From: Branchiostoma lanceolatum
Lineage: Eukaryota > Chordata > Leptocardii > Amphioxiformes > Branchiostomatidae
NCBI RefSeq assembly: GCF_035083965.1
Contig: NC_089724.1
Location: forward strand, 13,696,910-13,760,909
Direction: 5' to 3'
DNA length: 64,000 nucleotides
In this document: positions 36,576-47,227 of the stretch, piece by piece
How the letters are laid out: every line of letters starts with the position of its first letter
How positions within the stretch are numbered: position 1 is the stretch's first letter
Program-made: the position numbers and the translations under genes
The notes under the pieces: generated by a model
Databases searched by the model: none
Told to the model about the DNA's origin: nothing
Seen by the model: the letters and a program-made list of their open reading frames with translations, nothing else

Positions 36576-37174
36576 AGGGAAGCAGACTCACAAGTACCAC
36601 AGGTAAATGGAACAGGCTACTGTATAGTCTTACGTTTGAAAAACCCCTTCATGTAGTCAAAAGGCTGAGTTGCAACTTTTGTCCAGACTAGGGGTGGGTA
36701 CCGGAGTGGTACAGAACTGGTATTTCTTGCTGGACCATTATGAAAAGAAAAAAAAGGACAAAAAATTGTTAGATGGGTTTTTGGACCGATTAGGAAAATT
36801 AACGATACCAGCCAGGTTAGTTAGCCAACACATCTGAGGACTGAAGACTTCTACTAATAATGACGTTTTGTTGTTTCCACAGGAGACTTCAGCAGACTGG
36901 CTAGCATGAACGTCAGCAACGCCGTAAACATTACAATACCTCGCTGACATCTTATGTCAGAAGCTTAACTTTTGAATATCTATATTCGTGATAGATCATG
37001 CAGGAAAGAATGTCTATTGTGATTTCACAGCATGCATGCATTTTCAAGTTAAATGATCTTTTCTGTTCTTTTAAAAATTACTTCTGAGATAAATCGGTGC
37101 TCAAATTGTCATTCAGATGAATTCTAGAATACTCAAATGTAAAGCTGAATATTTTAAACTTCTGGTGATACAGG

Positions 37175-37180
37175 AATAAA
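37175..37180 (+). terminator. Polyadenylation signal of metallothionein A
   Basis: AATAAA in the block aggaataaaggaa, which is conserved at gene B. Confidence 0.65.
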
Positions 37181-37566
37181 GGAAAGTACACCTGTTTTAA
37201 AAGTTAAAAAGGACTATGGTTAATTGAAGCCTTGATGGTGTAACATATATGAAATAGTTTGATTCGGATGTAAGTTACTTAAAGTCTTTGTAAAATACAG
37301 CTGCTTTGTCATCACTCATCAGTTTTGTTTACTTTGCTGAATGTGCTCATTTGTAAGGTGTCAAAGAACCGTAGGAACATACTAGTAACGTGCGTGAGGG
37401 ATTTGTTAACACTGGCTTCTTTTTTAGTCATACGCTAGCAACCATATTATAGACGCTCATGTTAATAATGGCAACTGTTGTGCAGAAAGTATCAAACTTT
37501 TTGTTTCAGTAAAGAAATACGAGGTAACAGGTCCTAAAGCATAGGATATATGGGACTGTGCATTAA

Positions 37567-37815
37567 GCCCCCCTCTCACTGGACCCGCGTCACGCTGGCG
37601 GTGTCGCTGCGTCCAAAACTGGATTGTGTTACCATTGACTTTAGAATGGGAATATCATTCAAAACGTACAAGTATGACCAAAAAGACAACAAAACACACA
37701 AAGTTTAAAAAGATTCGTTTCTTGTCGATGAATTTTGTTGAGCGCTTTGTCAATTCGATCGGCCGCAGCGAAGCCGCCAGTGTGCCGCGGGTCCAGTGAG
37801 AGGGGGGCTTTAGCG
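37567..37815. mobile_element. MITE family 1, divergent copy 3
   Basis: Ends agcccccctctcactggacccgc and gcgggtccagtgagaggggggct pair perfectly. The interior shares aagacaacaaaacacacaaag and gattcgtttcttgtcgatgaa with copy 4, but its termini differ from copies 1, 2 and 4. Confidence 0.8.
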
Positions 37816-38250
37816 CCGTACAGGATTTTCTAGACACGAATTTCTAGTGACTGCACACTGTGGCCGTGCGATGTCCGCAATTACATCCCAATTGCTCTAT
37901 CATGTACATGTCCTTTAGAAAAATAATTCAGGGAATAACACCCAACTGACTGTAAACTGGTCACCCTGAAAGAATTCTTGACTGCAGACTTGTTTTTTCA
38001 AGAAGCTCACAAGGCGATAAATGCAACAGAAGAAATATGATGCCATTCAGACCTTGATACAGACCGACTAAGATTTCTTCCGAAAGGAAATAAAATATTT
38101 ACTTCTGCGAGCGCGTTTTCCATAAAACGGCGTTGTCAACAAATCGACCGTTAACTGGTCACTTTCATGTGACGTTATCAATGGAAAAGCTAAGGTACTT
38201 TGGGAGAATCAGCATATCAATTTTAAGAGGGTTAGTTAATTCTGGGCGCT

Positions 38251-39595
38251 TAAGCCGGCGTCACAATTCATGCGAGCATCGGCCGATTTTGTAGATCGCC
38301 GGAAGCTCGCCGAATTTCACAATCGCCCGAGCTTCGACCGTATTTTTCGCTGAAAACCTGCCCCGTCACAAATTGAACGGAGCTCGGGCGACGTCCGTCA
38401 AACACTAATAATCATAAATACCTCATGAGACGGTACCATCTCTTGGACACGGACGAAGTCAGAATCAACTGACCTGGTAACAAGCGCATACTTGGACCAA
38501 CTTTACTTTCTGAGTTGTGGCAAATCTGTAGGGCATGAGTGAAGTGGACGGCCAAACTGAAAATAATACTATAGACAGGAATTTTGTTATAGACCAATCC
38601 AAATACAAGCTCAGGAGCCACAAAGTCAATAGATCAGTCGTTCGACCCCGATCCAAACATTTCCACCAAACGGAAATCGACCGAAGCTCGGGCGAACGCC
38701 GTCCGAGCTTCGGCCGACCGTTGGTAAGCCTATCGACGCCCTGCCGACGCCTGGGCGTGCCTCGGCCGACAGACATAGGTCTATAATGACTCCGTGGACT
38801 TTCAAATACTAGTAGTCGCTTTGTGGAGGAAAAACTCAGGAAGTCAAGTCAAGCCTCAGAAGTCAAGCCCCAGTTCATTGATATATAAATTGAAACATCC
38901 AAAACAATAACAAAAACGAAACAGGTATTGTTTTCGGTGTCCAAATCTCATTGATGATAATTTTTTTCAATGAAAATTCAACTTTGCAACTGAATTGTCT
39001 TTCATTAGAAAGGTTTGGCAGCATTCTTTGACAAGATGATATTAGTATTAGTTAATATTACAGTATCATCTATCATCTTATGTCATAAACTAAACTGTCG
39101 TTACCTTTTATATATAAACAAGAAGGAGTTCGGCCGGAGCCCGTCCAAGCGCCCATCGATACCAGTACAACGCTCGCCCGAAGCACGCCTTATTTTTCAT
39201 GAGTCGGCCGGAACACTGACGACGGTCGTCCGATTATTGTACAAAGCCCGTGCGAGGCTCGCACGAGGCCGAAGAGCTCGGGCGACCTCCGGCCGACCAA
39301 AAATCGGGTCTAAAATCGTCGGATGCCCGCCCGAATATTGGCCGAGCGCTGGGCGTTGCTCGGGCGAGCTACGGGCAAACTGTTGACGAGCTGTGCGAGT
39401 TCAAAAATCGTCGCCGAGGCCTCGCTGAATTTAAGCGCAGCTTCCAGTGACCCGCGAACGTCGGCCGAGCTCCGAAAAATCGCCCGAAGCTCGCAGAATC
39501 GCCAGGACGTCGGTCGTACTTCGGCCGAAAATCGCCATTTGGAGCTCGCCGACAAGTCGGCCGAGCTAAATTCTTGATTTGTGACGGGGGCTTTA
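38251..39595. mobile_element. 1.35-kb inverted-repeat element rich in cggccgagc motifs
   Basis: Starts taagccggcgtcacaattc and ends gatttgtgacgggggcttta, an imperfect terminal inverted repeat. Internally gctcgggcg and cggccgagct motifs recur many times in both orientations at both ends, with an AT-rich centre. Frames inside are translations of these motifs and match no protein I recognise. Confidence 0.7.
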
Positions 39596-39878
39596 CGACG
39601 CCGTTGTTTCTGCTCCGCCGACGCTTTCCAATTGTGTTCGGAACGCGCGAGGCGCCGCGTCATTATTAAATTGTTGTTTATCAGTGACCATTTTCTATAC
39701 GGATGCTGCACTCCCCTATTTTCACGTCGACAATAAACTACATGTCAAGTAAAAGGTAAGGATTTTGGAAATCAGCACAGAGATTTTCATGAATATTCTA
39801 ACGCTACATGCTTGCTCTAAGCCAACAAAAATGGCGTAAAATACGCAATGTTCATTAGACACATACATAGCCTCCGCC

Positions 39879-39984
39879 TAGCCGTGGTTACAGGGCTTAC
39901 TTTTACTTGCTGTCTTGTATATATTATACGGGCATCATACAAAACAGCAAGTAAAAGTAAGCCCTGGAACAGTCGCCACGGCTA
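39879..39984. mobile_element. 106-bp foldback element with 9-bp target duplication
   Basis: Ends tagccgtgg/ccacggcta; inner arms acagggcttacttttacttg and its reverse complement. Flanks gcctccgcc (39870-39878) and gtctccgcc (39985-39993). The matching site near 27520 is uninterrupted (tagcctccgccatgcc), so this is an insertion. Confidence 0.85.
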
Positions 39985-40126
39985 GTCTCCGCCATGCCTT
40001 TCCACGGAGGTATGGATCTTAGAATTCGTTAAAAGGGGGAATAAGTCTCCGATAAGGTTAACATTTCCCCCTCCAAAGTGCCTGGCCAATGAAACCCTAT
40101 GCCATGCAATGCCACGGTGGCCAATT

Positions 40127-40250
40127 AGCCTGGAGTCCATCCTTGTTAGCTTTGGCCCGCTTCCTAAGATCCGCTTGCCCGGCCAACAGCAATTTGCGGC
40201 TAGCGGATCTTGGGGAGCGGACCAAAGATGACAAGGCTGGACTCCAGGCT
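40127..40250. mobile_element. Foldback element, copy 2
   Basis: Same element as 27689-27818, carried along in the same larger duplication (27.48-28.6 kb and 39.85-41.0 kb). Confidence 0.75.
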
Positions 40251-40636
40251 AGGCCAGAGTCCCCAGGCAAATTACTCCATACGGCCCTGCGTAGTTAGTC
40301 TGGTATGTCTGGTAGAGGTCTGATAGAGACTTTACCCCGATTCTTTTACAAGGCATCCACTGTGAGTCCCTTGCCTAGTTATTAAGGATATTCCTAGTGA
40401 TGCAGAAAAAGACATGACAGAATATGCCGGTGATTATTTGTAAAGAGGATGAGGGATGTTGAACCACATTTCTTATTGGACAACGAAATGAACCAAAGCC
40501 GATGGCTCTCCCCGGGACCGCGCCCGGTATGTTTTAAATCCAATCACGCCCTGTGAAACCCCTTACTCATGACGGGTCTAGAACCTTCGATATACTTCAA
40601 AACACTCGAAAACAGGAACAACCTCATTTAAAAGCG

Positions 40637-41018
40637 CTTACGTAAGTTTTGCAAGCTTTTGGTTCACTCAAGTCCGAAATAAACATGTTTTGAATCATTC
40701 CCGCGTCTTGCACACGGCACGTGGGTGGTTTCGTATTACTAACAAAGGGGTGTTATTAAATCGTTTTCAACATTGCATCAAGTCTATAAACATTTCATAT
40801 CAAAATACTTAAGAATTAAGTAGTATGATAATGTAATAAAGATATAAGTTGTATCCAAATATCTTGTTAACGTATGATTTTTGTAGTACACTCTGTAGGC
40901 CACCCCTTTGAGCGGTGTCTTACGGTCGAACCAGGAAAGAGTGCTGTGTGCAAGGTGGTTGTTTTTCAGCTGTCGATGAACGCAACGTGTGCACAATGTG
41001 TGCACAATCAGTATAAAG
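40637..41018 (+). promoter_or_regulatory. Promoter of metallothionein B
   Basis: MRE cores TGCACAC at 40708-40714 and GTGTGCA (reverse orientation) at 40946-40952, 40987-40993 and 40998-41004; the last pair is 11 bp apart. TATAAAG at 41012-41018 follows directly and the ATG is about 95 bp downstream. The layout fits MTF-1-driven, metal-induced transcription. Confidence 0.8.
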
Positions 41019-41112
41019 CATGGAGCACTGGACACGTCGTCATTTTCCTGCTACGCCACAGCGCATCTTGTCTTCCTGACTATCCCAGACGCTACGAGAA
41101 AAGACTGACAAG

Positions 41113-42779
41113 ATGCCAGACCCCTGTAAGTTCTCGTATCGTCATATTTTGTAGTGTAGTCACGATAACGGTGTAGTGACGCCTTAATTTTAGCGAAGCC
41201 CGTAATATGTTCGCATTCGCAAATGTTTACGTGTTTGTCGTTAGTCTTAGAGGTTACAGAGAAGTGTAGGTTTTATTTCTGCAGTGCGTGTGACGGTGTT
41301 TTGTCCTTGAATTCACCTTGCTGTCCTCTTGAGGGCAGCTACCCAGCTGGGAATTGGTTTAATGGACTAGAAACTGCAACGTCACCTACCGACAAAAACA
41401 CTTATTACAGCCCAAGGAAGTCTTGACGTCACTGCTTTATTCGCAATGAATCAATCTGCTGTTGTGGTCCCAACTCTAGCCTGTGTTTACGCACTGTCCC
41501 GCTGGCGGAGGTTTATGACCCTTTTCCCTTCTCGGGGACGGTATCAATCGGGCCGGCCGCTAGGAGCGCGATTTAGTCAGGCTATGTTCATGATTGTTTC
41601 TTCGAAAACTCTTTATCCAATATGCAAAGTTGTATTAGCATATTAAAAAGAAGTTATGATAATTTACATATGCAAGGAATGAAATTCTTTTAGACAGTTT
41701 GAATTTCATCAGCTCTGGTTTTACTGAAGGCAAATTTTACTTAGTAACCATGGTAGATTACAGACATTGGATATCTATCTAGTTATGCAAGATGTAATCT
41801 GTATTTCTAGACCCAACATTTCGGCTTTGATCGCTTTCAGATTTAGAATAGTCTCCGAAGCTTAACTATTGCATTCCAATTGCTTTATCATGTACATTAT
41901 GTATGTTGATGTATGTTGGAATGTTTGGCCTTCTCTAACAAAGTTGTATTTCATGCAGGCTGCTCCGCCTGTACTGGATGCTCCACCTCCTGCAAGTCAT
42001 GTAACTGTGACTGCTGCAAGTGTAAGTTAGAAATATCATAAGGGCAACACATTTCTTTGTGGCTATCTCTGTATTACATCATATAATTTCTAAAAGAAAC
42101 TCAGAGTAATGATAATGGAATTTTTCAAAATGCTAGAATCTGGACAAAGGTGACATGTAGATACTTTCAGTCATCACTAATAATATTCAATGCATTATGG
42201 TGCGGATTTATATTTCTGGCAAATAAAAGTGATAACATTAAAAAAAGAATAGTATTGGTTTATGCCTTTTCTATACAATGTCTATGTTTATCACGGTACT
42301 TATATTACACAGCTTTCCTCACTCAACCCAGGTGTAAAAAAATGGGTACAGCTTTCTAACCAATATACTTTTCCAGGTTGTGCCTCTTGCACTGGCTGCA
42401 GCCCCAACTGCAACTCATGTGGCTGTGACTGCTGCAAGTGTAAGTATACTGTCATCTTACATCAGAATTTTGTTTTAAAGGTCTTAAGTACCTATATTGT
42501 ACTATTGTAATGTTCTGTGCACCATTCAGAGAGCCATAAGGGCAAATAAAATGCACATATTCCTTTTAGAAAATACTACATTTGTGTCTGGTAGAAATTT
42601 TTATCTGTCATCTATTGTAACATTACAATAGCCACTCCGTCTTGCCCAACAGTGACCTGTATGGGTACAAGATGGGAGTATGTTGGTTTAGTGCACGTTG
42701 TGTTCCTGTTTCAGGCTGTGCCTCGTGTGACGGTTGCAAGTCTGGCTGCACCAGCTGTAGCTGTGACTGCTGCAAGTGA
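41113..42779 (+). CDS. Metallothionein gene B, three 9-cysteine modules on three exons
   Basis: The joined exons 41113-41125, 41959-42021, 42377-42439 and 42715-42779 encode 67 residues with 27 cysteines. After MPDP come three 21-residue modules with identical spacing (CCxxCxxCxxxCxxCxCxCCK). Each is encoded by its own 63-bp exon (the last plus stop). Every intron is phase 1 and interrupts the Cys codon after its first T (T|GTAAGT, then cag|GC or cag|GT). Metallothioneins are cytosolic proteins that bind zinc, copper and cadmium through clustered thiolates; this one would form three similar clusters (inference). The upstream region has four metal response element cores and a TATA box at 41012. 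The 3'-UTR is spliced (42806 to 43446) with AATAAA at 44649. The start is fixed by the conserved MPDP exon shared with genes A and C. Confidence 0.93.
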
Positions 42780-43559
42780 AGGGAAGCAGACTCACAAGTA
42801 CCACAGGTAAATGGAACAGGCTATTGTATAGACTTATGTTTGAAAAACCCCTTCATGTAGTCAAAAGGCTGAGTTGCAAGTTCTGTCCAGACTAGGGGTG
42901 GGTACCGGAGTGGTACAGAACTGGTATTTCTTGCTGGACCATAAAAAAACGGACAAAAAAATCGGTACACAGGTTTTGGGACCGATTAAGTAAGTTAACG
43001 AAACCTGAGCAAGGGGGTAACACATCTTAGGTTTACCCTTCCAAGAAAATAACAATCTAAGGCCAAAACAGAGCAGATTTACCATTAGACATCATTAATA
43101 ATCCTTCTACAACTTGACTGATTTCCCATTAGCTCTATGTTGTACAGTCAAACAGGTAAATGATAAGTCTACAGCTGACTACACAAGTAGTTTTGATCCA
43201 AAAATATGTTGTACTCCATAGACAGGATGAGGTCCGGACCTGGACCGGATTGTAATTCATACCGGTTAACCCAACCCTAGTCCAGATGATATCGTAAAGG
43301 TCCATTTTGTCCTTTATGGTGCATTAGCAGTTAAGAGTACACTGCTGATGGTAAGTTATTCACTGTGATGAAGGTTAGACAAAACTTGAAGAAATCTGAT
43401 TTTTGACTGAAGACTTGTATTTATGATGGTTTGTTGTTCACACAGGAGACTACAGCGGACTGGCCAGAATGGACATCACCAACACCGTACATTCCAATAC
43501 CTAGCTGGCATGTTATGTTAGAAGCTTAGCTTTTAATTATCTTATATATTACTATTAGT

Positions 43560-44460
43560 GATAACGTAATGTTACCATTTAACGTCCGATTTATTCAAAG
43601 AGCTATTTATCTTAAAACCGCGCGGACAGAGCCAAATGTTAAACCAATGGGCAGAAATATCAGCTCTTCTAATAAGAAAAATGTATGGTCTGTAAGTTTT
43701 TCTCCGCCTGTTTAACGCCGAGCGAGCATGTATTTATACTGGGGTTTATGGTGTAGAATTGTGCTAGGGTAACCCATTATCGTTCACGTCGGTTTTTTCC
43801 CTTCTAGCGCTATGCTTGAAGAGCATAGACAAGGAAAAATTGCACAGTAACTGTCGAAAGTAGTCTACAGACAAATGACAGTAAAGTCATAATTTATGTT
43901 TGTCCATCCGCTTGCCTGACGCGATGGCAGAATGCAATGTTTGTGTTCTGAATTTCCCCGACATCAGCAGCACGTGGCGTTCACGTGATAAACGCATGGC
44001 CATTATGCCATGCCGTGCAAAAATGTATTATCTGAGCGGGGGTCGCTAGGTTGTATCAAACCTTCCTAAAATTGGCAAGGGTTTCAAACCTCGAATCACC
44101 ATGGTCTGAATATCAAAGAAAGGTTTAATGTCAGCTACGTTTAAAAGATACTAGCTATCGTGTAAGTTAGAAAAAAACATGATGAAATATGCGGTGTCGA
44201 ATTTCATATGAAATACGTCATGCATGACGCTTCCGTGCAACTTGTTGTTACTGGTTCAGGAGTTTATTCTGTTATGTCGCTGGACGTAAACCTTTTTCAT
44301 TGTTTTGTATAAAAAGAGAGAGATGGCTAAGGATCATACTTATGACGTTCTTTGTTGCTCATGAGAACAGGCTTCGGCATAATACACCTCGACATGTGGA
44401 CATGACCCAAATTGGACGTTAACTGCTCCCGCACGTTATTAGGTTATGTTACATTACCTG
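43560..44460. mobile_element. About 0.9-kb insertion in the 3' region of metallothionein B
   Basis: Gene A reads directly from cttttgaatatctat to gatgtctattgtgat-like sequence (36970-37025), whereas B has 0.9 kb between these blocks. Ends contain taacgtaatgttac and gttatgttacatta with aacgtcc/ggacgtt, a weak inverted repeat. No transposase frame. Confidence 0.55.
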
Positions 44461-44648
44461 CTACGCAGTGAAGGATTGATGTCTATTGTGATGGCACAGC
44501 ATGCATGCATTTTCAAGTTTAAGTATTTTTCTGTCCTTTTAAAAATCCTTTCTGAGATAAAAGGAAATCGGTGTTCAAAATGTTATTCAGATGAATTCTA
44601 TAATTCTCAAATGTAAAGCTGAATATTTTTAACTTCTGGAGATATAGG

Positions 44649-44654
44649 AATAAA
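44649..44654 (+). terminator. Polyadenylation signal of metallothionein B
   Basis: AATAAA in the block shared with gene A. It lies further from the stop here because about 0.9 kb is inserted in the 3' region (about 43560-44460). Confidence 0.6.
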
Positions 44655-45193
44655 GGAAGGTACACCTGTTTTGAAAGTTGAAAAGGACTATGGTGAATTG
44701 AAGCCTTGATGGTGTAATATATATGGAAGAGTTTGACTCAGATGTACATAGTAAATTTCAGTCTAAACAAAGCTTCTTTGTTATGTCATCACTCATCAGT
44801 TTTGTTTACTTTGTTGAGTGTGCACATTTGCAAGGTGTCAAAAGAATCGTAGGAACATATGGTGGATAGCTACCCAATGTGAAGTCATCATAAGTATGAA
44901 GCTTGTGTGGGGTAGGGGAAAATTCAGGGGTGCAAGAAGGTGTATGTGTTGGTGGGATCTGTTGTCAAATAGAAAACATTGAAACAGTGATGTCAGGAAA
45001 CTCATAAATAGTTAAAACATAAAAAGTTTGGAAACTTGAATTTGCTCAATCATTTCTCCATTGATGCATTATAAATTGTATAGTTTAATGTATCTTTGTA
45101 AAGCTTATTTATTACCCTTTACAATGTCACTAGACATGGAAGGATCTAAGTGACAATGATACCAAATTTGAACACCAAAACTGACTCTGCAAG

Positions 45194-45609
45194 TGCAGGG
45201 CTCGAAATGCAATTAAGCAATTTGCAATATGCAAGCAATTTGCAAGATTTAAAAGTAAAAATAATATGAACTTGCAATGTTGCAAGTTGAAAATACCGGT
45301 GGATCCTGTAAGCACATACCCAGTTGCGTAGTTGCGCCCCGCAAAATAGTGACAAAGTGACTTTTGCTGGAGGAGAAATTAGTTTCTGACTGCTAAACAA
45401 TAAAGGCTACATAGGTAAATCTGTATTTAGATGTTTAGTCTTCCAATAATGCTATGAAACTTGCTGTGTCAGGCTGAGTATTTACAGCAAAAGCAGTTAC
45501 AGGTACATACCAACTATAATATTGCAAGTTAATTTTTCAAATTGCAAGTAAAATTTTTGCCAACTTGCAATTTTGCAAGTAACCAAAATAAAGTATTTCG
45601 AGCCCTGCA
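45194..45609. mobile_element. 416-bp inverted-repeat element rich in ttgcaagt
   Basis: Ends tgcagggctcgaaat and atttcgagccctgca are perfect reverse complements. Inside, ttgcaa motifs recur in both orientations. No transposase. Confidence 0.85.
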
Positions 45610-46439
45610 AAACAAGAGTGTCTATATTCCCCTTCCAATAGTGTTTGACAATGGCAGGGGGATTTTGGCACTTTTTTGTTAGCCACCAATTACATCAGTT
45701 AGAACTAATATGGTGCTTGTTGTTGCACAAAAGCGTGGTCATAGCAAATGAGGCAAAGGAAAAGATACACTTAGCTTCCAATGATATAACACAAAGTGCT
45801 AACCATGGTAAAAACAACAGAAATATGATTAAAGAACATTCAGCACTTTTTTGTACTCACATAAGTAGCCCTGGTGCATAACCCGTGAATGTACGATGGT
45901 AATCAATGGAATATCATCGTAAAGGGAAATAAACATGCTTGTAATGCAATGCAATAGATGAAGTATTCATGGAGATATGATCAACCAAAATTAAGTGTCC
46001 GCACTTTTCGTGTTTAGTCACATAACCCACATGTACATTGAATGGAGTTTGGTAAGTCCTGTTTGCTTTGCACACCTATATAGTGTTGTTTTTCACTCAG
46101 GTGGTGAGTTTGTTTGATTTATGAGTTACCTAAGTGAAAAAACAATGGCCTGTGCACACCACACCCAGAGTCTGGCAACAAGCAGTGTTCGCTGACTAAG
46201 CGCTGCTTTGTAAGCAAGACTAAGATCAGTAGATAACCGTGTATCACCAACACCTCTATATATAATAGGGGGCAACAAAACGCCTATTTTAATTTCAATG
46301 AAATTACCATAATTTTAGGGTGAAAAGTATCACAAAGAGGAGTGGAAAATTACCAACTGTGTTCAAATGAAGAACAAGGCGTGACCTTAGAAACTGAAGT
46401 TTCTACACTTCATCAAGGAAAATTCCCCCCACCATAAAG

Positions 46440-46740
46440 TCAACATCATAATCATAATCATAGCTTGTCGCTGTTACTCTCCGCCCAGTGCAGTGCAGTT
46501 TCTTTGGCTTCTCGAAGGTCTGTGTCTGATATGTTGTAGGGTTTGGGGGTCCTCACCGCAGCTGCAGGCGGCACTGTTGGCGTCTTCCCCCACCGTAGCA
46601 GGTTGCCACCTGTCCTGGCGCCACCTTTGCCCTTGCCCGGTTCAGGGCAACCCAGATCCTTCTGGGCATGTCGGTCCCCGAGAGCAGGGACTCGTCAGCA
46701 TAATAAAGGGTAATAAACAAAGAGAGAAAGGAGTCTAAGG
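46440..46740 (-). mobile_element. Possible LINE 3' fragment
   Basis: Read on the minus strand, 46450-46590 ends in a short ATGATT-type simple repeat after a stretch that can read CSCGEDPQTLQHI, reminiscent of a LINE C-terminal zinc-binding segment. No longer frame survives. It lies about 0.5 kb upstream of metallothionein C. Confidence 0.3.
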
Positions 46741-46924
46741 ACGGTAAATTGGATTTCCATGAAAATGTTACCTGCTTTGCTACTTAAACTTTCAGCTTCT
46801 TCCAAAAGTAACTTTTCTTCACAACAGGTGGGTATGCAGGTGTGACGTCATGCCAACTTCCCTTCGTGACCTCTCACCTTCCTAGCATGCTAGTAAAATG
46901 GTTCCACACATTCGATATGAGGGT

Positions 46925-46941
46925 GTGTGCATACTATAAAA
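46925..46941 (+). promoter_or_regulatory. MRE core and TATA box of metallothionein C
   Basis: GTGTGCA (reverse MRE core) at 46925-46931 is followed 3 bp later by TATAAAA at 46935. Further TGCACAC cores lie at 46069-46075 and 46153-46159. The ATG at 47228 would then follow a 5'-UTR of roughly 260 bp. Confidence 0.6.
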
Positions 46942-47227
46942 GCCTGTATCAACAGTGCTTCCAATAAGACAAAAAGAAAGTACACTACAAATAAAACACT
47001 ACTTGTGGGTTCAAGTTAACAAACATGTATTAACACGGGGTTGTTTCTTGAGAAATGATAATGTCACTCTTGCCTCTTCTGCAATTCTGGTATAGTCCAA
47101 CACATGTGTGTCCATGTGATCAGGGGTGAGCCAGCTGATTCCTTACTGGTTGCAAATACCTGAAGAGTGGACTTCAGCTTCACGTATCCTCCGTTCACAG
47201 TCATAGTCAGCTAGAAAGACCACCGGT

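Noticed and set aside
36203..36600. THSL-repeat frames on the minus strand
   Set aside because: Translation of the (GAGT)n microsatellite in a metallothionein intron.
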